DNA of 64,000 bases from an uncultured Maribacter sp. GTDB taxonomy: Bacteria > Bacteroidota > Bacteroidia > Flavobacteriales > Flavobacteriaceae. Of the stretch, positions 24,097 to 32,068 are shown in pieces. Position 1 is the stretch's first letter. Every line of letters begins with the position of its first letter. The position numbers and the translations under genes are program-made. The notes beneath the pieces were generated by a model. It searched no databases and was not told where the DNA came from. It saw nothing but the letters and a program-made list of their open reading frames with translations. The stretch covers positions 62,001 through 126,000 of the forward strand of contig CANLTE010000001.1 of the NCBI GenBank assembly GCA_947493885.1, read 5' to 3'.

Positions 24097-27000
24097 ATGA
24101 TTGATTTTGATATAATAGAAAATTTAGGCTTGGATAAGGCTATCTCTGTTACTTCAGAATCTAGTCAAATATCTGAAAGCCAGATGGTTGTAATTAATCA
24201 AGTTAAAGATTTTGGTATTGATGAGATTTATTTCAGTACCGACGAAAATCACAACAGCTATCCTGCGGTTTTTTTAAAGAAAGTTCAAAAATTTGATGAC
24301 TTAGCTCTTCGAGGGGTAGCGATTGCTCAAAAAAAAATCTGGAACTTTAAAAAGGTAATTTTTTTATACGTTTATTCAGAAACTGAGATTCGTATTTACA
24401 ATTGTGCGGAGAAACCTCTTTTAATTAAATCCGATGATTTTGATTATAAAAAGGAACTGAAAACACTCGAAATAGAGTCTTATAAGTTCTCGGATAAAAA
24501 CAAACTCAAACAGCTTCAAAATCTTTTTTCAACAATTGCCATTGATACGGGTATTATATGGACGTTGGAAGAAGCGTTTGAGATTAGAAAGAAGATAAGT
24601 CTTCAGCGAAGGGTTGATAAATACCTTGTTGAAAGTCTTACCCATACTGCAAAGCAATTACAGGCTGATGGATTAGAAATCGACCTTATCCATAAAATAA
24701 TAATGCGTTCTTTATTTCTCTTATATTTAGAAGATAGAGGTGCTACGGACGCAAAATTCTATTCAGAAATAAAAAAAGGAGCACAATCCTATTTTGATAT
24801 TCTAGATGATGCAGATAAAACCATTTCCCTTTTTCAAAAACTGGAAGAATATTTCAATGGTAATGTTTTTACTATAGATGCCGATGAATCAGTTTCAAGA
24901 AAACATTTACAGTTAATTAAAAAGTGTTTTATTAATGGTAATGATGATTCTTTACAACAGAATCTTTTTGAAGATTTACGTCTTTTCGATTTCAGTATAA
25001 TTCAGATAGAATTATTGAGTGAAATCTACGAGAATTTTCTTGCGGAAATAAACCCTACATTAAAACAAGATACTGGTACGTATTACACTCCACCTTCACT
25101 TGTGGAGCTCATATTGAATGAGAAACTGCCTATCTATAGGACAGAAAAGAAGTTTAATGTCAAAGTATTAGACCCAACCTGTGGTTCTGGTATATTTTTG
25201 GTAGAAAGCTTCAAGCGTCTGGTTAAGCGTCACGAAAATGCCAATTCCAAAAAACTTACTGATTTCAATGAGTTGAAAAAGCTGTTGACAGATAATATTT
25301 TTGGAGTAGAGATACACCCTCAATCCATAAAGGTAGCAGCATTTAGTCTTTACTTGGCTTTAGTAGATAACTTGAATCCAAAGACGATTTGGCAGAATAA
25401 AGATTATCGTTTACCCTATTTGATAAACGACCCTTCGGACGATAGCCTGGTTGAACAAGGTAATAACCTATTCCGTAGCGATACTATTCAGGAGAATCCA
25501 GAAGTAGAACAAATCGATTTCGATTTGGTGGTAGGAAATCCACCTTTTGGCACAAAAAATTTATCCCAAACTATTCGGGACTACAGCGATAAACACGGTT
25601 TCGCTAAGGAGATGGTTCTTCCATTTCTACATAAGGCCACAAAATTCTCTGAAAATGGAGAAATTGCGTTGATTTTCAATACCAAAATACTCACAAATAC
25701 CAAAATAACGTATCAGAATTTTAGAAAGTGGCTTTTTAATGAATGCTATGTAGAGAAGATATATAATTTCTCGATTTTAAGAAATGCCCCTAAAAATTTT
25801 GGAGGCCAATTGTTTGGCTCGGCTACTGGTCCAATAAGTGTTGTTTTTTATCAAAAAAAAGCCCCTAAGAAAAAATCGAACACCATTGTTTACTATGCGC
25901 CTAAAACCTTTATCAAATCTAATGTAATTGAAGGTGTAAGTATTGATAGTTCAGATTTAAAGTTTTTACCACGGGAAGAATGTAAAAAGCAAGACACCAA
26001 AATTTGGAAAGTTGCAATGTGGGGCGGATTGTCCGACTTTAGATTGATAGAAAAATTGAATTCTAAAAATTACCAGACTATTGAGCAATTCAACAAAACA
26101 CATAGCATTGAATCGGGTGTTGGGTTTCAACTTTTAACTCAAAAGAAAGATGAACCCAGACATTCAGATATATTATCCGAGCTACCTTATCTAGACGCTA
26201 GTTCAATAGAAAGGTTCTACACACAAAGTTCACGATTAAGAGACATAAAAGATTCTGTTAAAACACCCAAATCAAAATCTTTTTATAAAACATTTTACAA
26301 CGTAGATAGTATCGATGATATTGAAAATTTTTCACACTTCAGACGGCTTGGAGACATTCAGGCCTTTGTGAATACCCATATTGTTGTCAAAAAAGGATTA
26401 GAAAAGAATAGTGTTTGCTCATCCTTAATCGATGTAGATTGTTCTTTTAGAGACGGTGTTTACGGTTTTTATTCGAGCAAAAATGATAATTCGATTCTTA
26501 AAGTCCTAAACTCATATTTCAATTCTAAGCTAAGTAGTTATTTCCTGTTTATGACTATTTCTTCCTATGGTATAGAAAGGGAGCAGATTATGAAGAACGA
26601 ATATTTGTCAATTCCCATTAACCTTAAGGAGTCTGAAATTTCGAAAATTCTGAAGTTATCCGAAAAATTTATCGCGAAAATTAAAGGTTTGGATTTTTGG
26701 AATATTGAAGAAAAGCGAAATCAATTGATAGCTACTTTTAGCAAAACTGTAGAGGGGATTATCAATAAAAGTTTTGGTTTGAATGAAGATGAAATTAACC
26801 TTTTAAATGATGCTTTAGACTACAGCTTAGATTTGTTTCACTCGAAAGCTAAGTCAAAAGCTTTGAATCCTGTTCGTAGTATTGAGGACTATTCTAAGAA
26901 AATTTGTGGAAAATTAAATCAATTTTTAAATGGGCAAAATCTATTTGCGAATGCAACAGTATTTGATACCAGTCATTTTTCGCCTCTATTGCTAATGAAA

Positions 27001-27246
27001 ATTTCGTTTGAAGAAAATGAAAAAGAAGTCTCAAAATCTCAAGAGAATGTGTCACAAGAATTACAAAAGCTGGATAAGCACTTATGGACTAAACAAAGCA
27101 CAAATATTTATTTCAGAAAAAAGTTAAATTACAAAACCGGCAACGAGATTTTTATTGTTCGTCCCAATCAGAGAAGATTCTGGACTCAATCGATGGCGAT
27201 TGAAGATGCTTCAGAATTAATTCTGGAAATCCTTAATGAAGTATAA
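24097..27246 (+). CDS. Large N6-adenine DNA methyltransferase (Eco57I/type IIG-like)
   Basis: 1049 residues. The N-terminal part (1-150) resembles the region before type IIG/ISP methylases, but no nuclease triad is clear in it. A helical domain (about 160-340) leads to the methylase core: motif I LDPTCGSGIF (Asp359) and motif IV NPPFGTKN (Asn481). The C-terminal third (about 660-1049) probably reads the DNA target (VGFQLLTQKKDEPRH, IVVKKGLEKN, ISSYGIEREQIMKNEYLSIPI). It transfers methyl from SAM to adenine N6. The next gene, 3 nt downstream, looks like a nuclease, so the two probably act as a restriction-modification or modification-dependent defence pair. Confidence 0.85.
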   Translation: MIDFDIIENLGLDKAISVTSESSQISESQMVVINQVKDFGIDEIYFSTDENHNSYPAVFLKKVQKFDDLALRGVAIAQKKIWNFKKVIFLYVYSETEIRIYNCAEKPLLIKSDDFDYKKELKTLEIESYKFSDKNKLKQLQNLFSTIAIDTGIIWTLEEAFEIRKKISLQRRVDKYLVESLTHTAKQLQADGLEIDLIHKIIMRSLFLLYLEDRGATDAKFYSEIKKGAQSYFDILDDADKTISLFQKLEEYFNGNVFTIDADESVSRKHLQLIKKCFINGNDDSLQQNLFEDLRLFDFSIIQIELLSEIYENFLAEINPTLKQDTGTYYTPPSLVELILNEKLPIYRTEKKFNVKVLDPTCGSGIFLVESFKRLVKRHENANSKKLTDFNELKKLLTDNIFGVEIHPQSIKVAAFSLYLALVDNLNPKTIWQNKDYRLPYLINDPSDDSLVEQGNNLFRSDTIQENPEVEQIDFDLVVGNPPFGTKNLSQTIRDYSDKHGFAKEMVLPFLHKATKFSENGEIALIFNTKILTNTKITYQNFRKWLFNECYVEKIYNFSILRNAPKNFGGQLFGSATGPISVVFYQKKAPKKKSNTIVYYAPKTFIKSNVIEGVSIDSSDLKFLPREECKKQDTKIWKVAMWGGLSDFRLIEKLNSKNYQTIEQFNKTHSIESGVGFQLLTQKKDEPRHSDILSELPYLDASSIERFYTQSSRLRDIKDSVKTPKSKSFYKTFYNVDSIDDIENFSHFRRLGDIQAFVNTHIVVKKGLEKNSVCSSLIDVDCSFRDGVYGFYSSKNDNSILKVLNSYFNSKLSSYFLFMTISSYGIEREQIMKNEYLSIPINLKESEISKILKLSEKFIAKIKGLDFWNIEEKRNQLIATFSKTVEGIINKSFGLNEDEINLLNDALDYSLDLFHSKAKSKALNPVRSIEDYSKKICGKLNQFLNGQNLFANATVFDTSHFSPLLLMKISFEENEKEVSKSQENVSQELQKLDKHLWTKQSTNIYFRKKLNYKTGNEIFIVRPNQRRFWTQSMAIEDASELILEILNEV

Positions 27247-27249
27247 CAA

Positions 27250-27870
27250 ATGGGATTAAACAAAGTAATAGTTGCTAGCTTTAAAAGAGGCTTTGAAGAA
27301 AAGTGCTTTCAGCTTATAACAGAATCTTATGTTACGGCTGTGGAAACCAAGGTTATCAAACTAAACTGGGATGAAAATGATGTTACTTCGGAGCTGCACG
27401 CTCACATCAAGGAAAACCCACTAAGATTAAAATGGAGTATCGTTACGAATGTTGAGCAGCACTTACCAAAAGATGATATAACAAAAGAAAAAGGCTTTGC
27501 AGCGAAACTGCCTAGGATAGACCTTAGATTGGTAACCATAAATTCATCCTTAGAGTATGAATACCATATGGAAGCCAAAAACCTAAAGGAAAAAAGTTCA
27601 GCTTTAAAACGGCGTTATATCGACACTGGAATCAATAATTTCATATCAGGTAAATACGAGAACGGATGCCTGCTTGGTTATAATCTAGAAGGGACTTTAC
27701 ATAAGACAGTTTACGGAATAAACAAATTATTAAAGAAAGATAAAAGAGAACCCGAGTATCTAAAAGAACAAGAAAATCATTTACACGATAAGTACTACGA
27801 ATCGAAGCATCCAGACGATTTTACTATTAAACACTTTATGTTTGATTTTACTTCTTTAAATAGTGCTTAA
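27250..27870 (+). CDS. Putative PD-(D/E)XK nuclease partner of the methylase
   Basis: 206 residues, not matched to a named family by eye. It carries RIDLRLV (Asp91), a turn, then EYHMEAKNL with Glu108 and Lys110: the D...ExK spacing of PD-(D/E)XK endonucleases on adjacent beta strands. The rest is mixed helical with conserved-looking ADJACENT basic turns (SALKRRYIDTGINNFISGKYENGCLLGY). Linked by 3 nt to the methylase, it is the best candidate for the cutting subunit. The last codons overlap the convergent DUF4878 gene by 4 bases. Confidence 0.6.
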   Translation: MGLNKVIVASFKRGFEEKCFQLITESYVTAVETKVIKLNWDENDVTSELHAHIKENPLRLKWSIVTNVEQHLPKDDITKEKGFAAKLPRIDLRLVTINSSLEYEYHMEAKNLKEKSSALKRRYIDTGINNFISGKYENGCLLGYNLEGTLHKTVYGINKLLKKDKREPEYLKEQENHLHDKYYESKHPDDFTIKHFMFDFTSLNSA

Positions 27871-28229
27871 AAAGACCCTTTTTCCCTCGGCCCTTTGTTA
27901 GTCACTTTCCATTGGTCATTCTCTTTAACCAGTTTAAAGATACCTGCCTTTCCATCATAGGTTGTTTTGTATCTTACCCAAGCAATTTCACCATCAATGG
28001 CTTCATCTAAGATTTCTACCTCGATTTCTTTATCAGAATCTGGCAACATATTTTGAACTGTAATCAAACTAGCATATCCTTCTGATGTGGTATGCTTCTT
28101 TAGAGTTGATTCATCTTTTGAGAAAAAGCTTTTCGCAACAATTTCTGCGGTTTCTGTGTGAGACATATTCTTATTACCTGAACAAGAAATGAATAAAAGT
28201 ACGAATGAGCAAATGACTAATTTTTTCAT
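27867..28229 (-). CDS. DUF4878-like small lipoprotein at the end of the tra operon
   Basis: 120 residues with signal peptide and lipobox FISC, then a cystatin/NTF2-like DUF4878 fold (AEIVAKSFFSKDESTLKKHTTSEGYA, then AWVRYKTTYDGKAGIFKLVKENDQWKV). It is 7 nt from traN, so it is the last gene of the tra transcription unit. Surface lipoproteins at this place in conjugative operons may act in entry exclusion or channel assembly; this is only a possibility. Confidence 0.7.
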   Translation of the reverse strand: MKKLVICSFVLLFISCSGNKNMSHTETAEIVAKSFFSKDESTLKKHTTSEGYASLITVQNMLPDSDKEIEVEILDEAIDGEIAWVRYKTTYDGKAGIFKLVKENDQWKVTNKGPREKGSF

Positions 28230-28236
28230 AATATTA

Positions 28237-29067
28237 TTAATTGGGGTTATTGATATATCTGTGTGATATCTTTAATTCAATATTTCGTTCGCCATCTTTT
28301 TCGTTCAATTCTAAAATTGCCCTGCGGTCATTGGATAATGAAAATTTGGGCAACACATAAACGAATTCTATCATCTTACCCTCTGCAATTTTTGATGGTA
28401 GATTGTGCTTGTAAATAGGTTCTTGATACAAACTCTGTAAAGATTTCTTTTTTCCTTTTTGTCGAGTCTCGATTGAAAGGTTCAAGAAATTCAAATCGTA
28501 ATCCAACGTAGAATTATTCTCAATCTGGATAACGAAGTAGAGTTCTTCTTTATCAAAAACAATATTCTCAACACTCAAAACAATACCTTCGTTTCGCTTC
28601 TTAATTCGACCGATACGTTGGTTTCTGTCAAGAAGATAAGAGCAGAATTTTTGATAATAGTATGTTCTGTTATCTATACTTTTTTCAGAAGTATCAACCT
28701 GAATCGAGTCGATTATTATTGGCTTTTCATTCCCAATACTATTTGATAGTGGGATGAAATAATTGAGCTTTGATAGCTGTTTTTTATACCTTACAATATA
28801 CGAAAAAATTGAACCACTTCTGTTGACTACCAGTAGATTACTTTCCTTCCCAGGCTTTGCCTGAAGAAGTCCAAAATATTGTTCTTTTTCACGATTGTAG
28901 GTAAAGACAAAATTATCCGAACCGGTTATACCTTGTCGTATGGGTTCTGGAAAAAATAGGGCTACATTTTTAGTGTCGTTTGCATAAATGGTATCGAGGA
29001 CTGTGTTTGTTTGCGCTTTTGCAAAAGCAGAAATAGACACAATCAATATTAGGATTATAGTTCTCAT
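28237..29067 (-). CDS. traN: Conjugative transposon protein TraN (DUF4138)
   Basis: 276 residues, signal peptide ending KAQ. The region TIYANDTKNVALFFPEPIRQGITGSDNFVFTYN is the beta-rich domain typical of TraN, a VirB9-like periplasmic/outer membrane channel protein. Its start overlaps the traM stop by 4 nt, showing coupling. In CTnDOT the protein is about 300 residues, so the length is normal. It should sit in the outer part of the mating channel with TraM. Confidence 0.88.
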   Translation of the reverse strand: MRTIILILIVSISAFAKAQTNTVLDTIYANDTKNVALFFPEPIRQGITGSDNFVFTYNREKEQYFGLLQAKPGKESNLLVVNRSGSIFSYIVRYKKQLSKLNYFIPLSNSIGNEKPIIIDSIQVDTSEKSIDNRTYYYQKFCSYLLDRNQRIGRIKKRNEGIVLSVENIVFDKEELYFVIQIENNSTLDYDLNFLNLSIETRQKGKKKSLQSLYQEPIYKHNLPSKIAEGKMIEFVYVLPKFSLSNDRRAILELNEKDGERNIELKISHRYINNPN

Positions 29068-29993
29068 AATTTTGGTTTTAGGATTAATCTGTAATTGTTC
29101 AGCACGGTTACTTTCACCCTTCGGTTAGAACGCCGAAATACTTGTGTAAGTCCGCCCACTTGTGGAACACTAGGTATATTGATATCACCAATGACATCAT
29201 CAAGCACTTCTCTCGTTGCTTCCGCTCTAAAGTTATTCTCGACATAAATGCCTTCGCTTCCATCTTGCAAATCAAATGCTTTGAGCTTTGTAGGATGATG
29301 ATTGATATTTTCTATTTCAATGAGCGCACGATTGGGCTGAAAACTAATAAACCCAAAAACTGGCGTATTCTTTGGCATCAGCTTACCATTAATAGTTGCC
29401 GATTTAGTAAGGCGCATTCTTAATCTAGTATTTGCCGATACGATTTGGTCGCCATCTACGATGACATAAATGGTGTCATCTGTACTGCCAATAATTGAAA
29501 TGACATTGGGTTTAGGCGAAGCGGCAAAGAACAATTGATGTTCCAGGCCCAATTCTTTAGCTTCAATTTTTTGTTCTCTTTTGATATCGGCTGAATCAAT
29601 TTGTTGTGTATTTTTTTGAGCTACTTTCTTTTGTCCAAAGTTTTGATATCGCTTTTCAGAATATTGAATCTTACCTGCCTCGTAAATACTATCTACAATA
29701 CGTTCTTTTTCGCGTTCTGGAAGGTCTGGGTCATAAAAGCCCAAAGAATCAATTAGTTTTTCATCGTAGATACTAGGTGCGTTATTTTCACGCACTTCTT
29801 TTAGGTCATTAATAGCATCCAATTTAGAATCGTACTCTTTTTGGTTTTCGTCCAAATCGGGTATCAAGGTCTGTTCAAGATTTTCATTATCACTTTCATC
29901 ATCGCCCATAACCATTACAGAATAGGAAATTAAGAATATGAAAATCACAGCCAGTACAGCTGCAAAGACAATTTTATTTTTTTCTACTTTCAT
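29064..29993 (-). CDS. traM: Conjugative transposon protein TraM
   Basis: 309 residues: one N-terminal membrane helix (about 8-30), a long charged, coiled periplasmic linker (35-150), and a C-terminal beta domain (about 165-309; LRMRLTKSATINGKLMPKNTPVFGFISF, IYVENNFRAEATREVLDDVIGDINIPSVPQVGGL) like the VirB10 barrel. It bridges the inner membrane to the outer channel. No traL lies between it and traK, only 30 nt. Confidence 0.88.
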   Translation of the reverse strand: MKVEKNKIVFAAVLAVIFIFLISYSVMVMGDDESDNENLEQTLIPDLDENQKEYDSKLDAINDLKEVRENNAPSIYDEKLIDSLGFYDPDLPEREKERIVDSIYEAGKIQYSEKRYQNFGQKKVAQKNTQQIDSADIKREQKIEAKELGLEHQLFFAASPKPNVISIIGSTDDTIYVIVDGDQIVSANTRLRMRLTKSATINGKLMPKNTPVFGFISFQPNRALIEIENINHHPTKLKAFDLQDGSEGIYVENNFRAEATREVLDDVIGDINIPSVPQVGGLTQVFRRSNRRVKVTVLNNYRLILKPKL

Positions 29994-30023
29994 AATCGTG
30001 GTTTTTAAATGCCGATTATCGGC

Positions 30024-30644
30024 TCAACTTTCATCGTTTAATTTTTTTAAGGTGTTTTCAAAATAGTTTGTAATCAATAATCCGTGTGGATTATTTGGAA
30101 AATTTCTATCAACAGGAATTAAGTTTCCACTAGAAACAAGTTCATAGGTGTCCATTATTGAACCTCTATTTATTTCAAAAATGGTAACCGTTTTAAAGAC
30201 ATATGTTCCGTTTTGTTCTTCGATTTGTGAATCAATGCTCAGTACTTTTTGAACTAGCGAGTATTGCAGCAATCGGTTATAGACACCATCAGCTTTTTTC
30301 TGACGGTATAAGTTGTCAACGGAACTATTACCTAGCCATAGCGCTTTTTCAAGATTCCGCTCATAATTGCTGGCATCGATATTATAGAAGTAGTTGTGAA
30401 ACAGGTCTAAATGAGCAAGAGCTTCAACCTGAAAATTTTCTTTTTGGGTAACGAGCTTCAGCGGAATAATGCTGCCATCGGTATTAATGGCAAAGGCACT
30501 ATTGAGTGCATTTTTATTGGTAGTAAAAGCCATCCAAAGTGAAAAGGTACTGGATAACATTGCAAAAATGACAACTGCTAACACGATAAACCTGTTCAAT
30601 TTTAAGACTGCATAGATATTTTTATAAGGTGTTTTCATTTTCAT
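30024..30644 (-). CDS. traK: Conjugative transposon protein TraK
   Basis: 206 residues with one N-terminal helix (about 18-40) and a periplasmic NTF2-like domain (AHLDLFHNYFYNIDASNYERNLEKALWLGNSSV), the VirB8-like fold of TraK. It is an assembly factor in the inner-membrane complex. It starts 5 nt after the traJ stop. Confidence 0.88.
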   Translation of the reverse strand: MKMKTPYKNIYAVLKLNRFIVLAVVIFAMLSSTFSLWMAFTTNKNALNSAFAINTDGSIIPLKLVTQKENFQVEALAHLDLFHNYFYNIDASNYERNLEKALWLGNSSVDNLYRQKKADGVYNRLLQYSLVQKVLSIDSQIEEQNGTYVFKTVTIFEINRGSIMDTYELVSSGNLIPVDRNFPNNPHGLLITNYFENTLKKLNDES

Positions 30645-30649
30645 TGGAA

Positions 30650-31492
30650 TTAGCTAGTAAACAATCTGAGTGTGAAAGATGTAGCGCGTTTATATAATTT
30701 GAATTTCAGAAAAACAATGAAACCAACTGAACCAAGTTGAACGACTGGCGCAAAAAAGCCCTGGCCAACATCTGTTCCAAAAAGGTTTGTCCAAAAATTA
30801 GTATTGATTTCAGTATAGAGGGCATTCACAAACACATTGACCAAAAAGAAGGCTGGCACTAACATATAGACCGCAGCGTACAACTTGAAAAATGTGTAGG
30901 CAAGCGAACGGAATTTTTCAAAAACTGCTAGACTTATAACCAACGGGAAGAAAGCTTGCATTATGCCCAATAAGAAATAGCGTTCTGCAAGGAATAGCGG
31001 ATAGATAAACAAATCCAAAATCCAAAGAAAAAGGCTGATGATAAATGCAAATATTTTGAACCCGTAAAGTGGTGTTACTAAAGCTTCGTATAAGAGTGTC
31101 ATAGCAGCTTGTGCTACTTCGATAATACTTACATCTTCCTCTATGGGAATGTCCTGCATCTGCAAAGGCAATAAGGCTGGTGCTGTACCACGATATTGCG
31201 CTTCTATGGAAACCAATATACTATCGAAGAAACCGAGTACTTGTGTCGAAAATATGACCAGAATAACAATTGCAAAATTCTTCGTAAGTTCCCCAGGACT
31301 TAATCCCCAAGTGTAACCGTCTTTATCCGCAATACCTTCATTATATTTTTTAAGAATATTGACCAGAAAGAACAATACAGCAAGCGTTTTCATTCCGGCA
31401 ATAGTATATTGCGAGAAGCTGCTGTTCTGTATAGTTTGGAATACTGCATCGATGTATTCCAGCCCAATCCCTAAAATGATGGTTGCGGTCAT
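30650..31492 (-). CDS. traJ: Conjugative transposon protein TraJ
   Basis: 280 residues, with five to six transmembrane helices spread from about 25 to 270, the layout of VirB6-like polytopic channel proteins. WGLSPGELTKNFAIVILVI and PLYGFKIFAFIISLFLWILD are recognisable family segments. It is shorter than CTnDOT TraJ, which is about 330. It forms the inner membrane pore of the mating apparatus. It is 2 nt from traI. Confidence 0.86.
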   Translation of the reverse strand: MTATIILGIGLEYIDAVFQTIQNSSFSQYTIAGMKTLAVLFFLVNILKKYNEGIADKDGYTWGLSPGELTKNFAIVILVIFSTQVLGFFDSILVSIEAQYRGTAPALLPLQMQDIPIEEDVSIIEVAQAAMTLLYEALVTPLYGFKIFAFIISLFLWILDLFIYPLFLAERYFLLGIMQAFFPLVISLAVFEKFRSLAYTFFKLYAAVYMLVPAFFLVNVFVNALYTEINTNFWTNLFGTDVGQGFFAPVVQLGSVGFIVFLKFKLYKRATSFTLRLFTS

Positions 31493-31494
31493 TT

Positions 31495-32064
31495 TTAGTA
31501 TTCTGTTTCGCGATTATTTACTTTATCCTGCATTTTTCTGAAGGAAATAATATCTCTGTAGCGTTTAGTTTTTGTGTTGATATTGGAAACCATTTGTTTC
31601 GATTCCAGTTCCTTTTGCTTTAGGACTTCAGCACGTTCGGCATCGGACATTTTTAGATTGTCGCTAGATAAGATTTCGCTCATAAAATCTACCGTGTCCA
31701 ATGAGTTTTGAACTATTGCATCAAATGATTGTGCAACAAGTGTAACTTCCTCTGGCTTTATGTAAGGCGAGTTCAGGATGTCTTGTAAATCGTTTTGCAT
31801 TACCTGAATAAGACGTTGATTGTTTTGTGCAATTTCCTCGACCGCTCTAAGTTGTTGGACAACACTAGATACTTTCTCTATAGCTTCTTTTGCATCTTTC
31901 AAGAATTTTACTGACTTAATCATTTGAGCCGTTTGTTTGCCTGATTCCACGAGCTGTTTTACCAAACTGATAAAATTGGTATTGTCATAAGTGGGCATTC
32001 CTTGGGCTTTAATATTTAAGCTGAACATTAATGCCATTCCGAGTACTAAGATTTTTGTTTTCAT
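31495..32064 (-). CDS. traI: Conjugal transfer protein TraI (VirB5-like)
   Basis: 189 residues, signal peptide ending KAQG, then an all-helical body (SLVKQLVESGKQTAQMIKSVKFLKDAKEAIEKVSSVVQQLRAVEEIAQNNQRL) typical of TraI/DUF4141 proteins. It is probably a periplasmic, pilus- or channel-associated factor. It sits between traG and traJ as in CTnDOT-type operons, but traH is absent. Confidence 0.82.
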   Translation of the reverse strand: MKTKILVLGMALMFSLNIKAQGMPTYDNTNFISLVKQLVESGKQTAQMIKSVKFLKDAKEAIEKVSSVVQQLRAVEEIAQNNQRLIQVMQNDLQDILNSPYIKPEEVTLVAQSFDAIVQNSLDTVDFMSEILSSDNLKMSDAERAEVLKQKELESKQMVSNINTKTKRYRDIISFRKMQDKVNNRETEY

Positions 32065-32068
32065 AATA

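Noticed and set aside
24097-24546. Clear nuclease domain at the methylase N-terminus
   Set aside because: No D...ExK pattern could be placed with confidence in residues 1-150; the downstream 206-residue protein has a better one.
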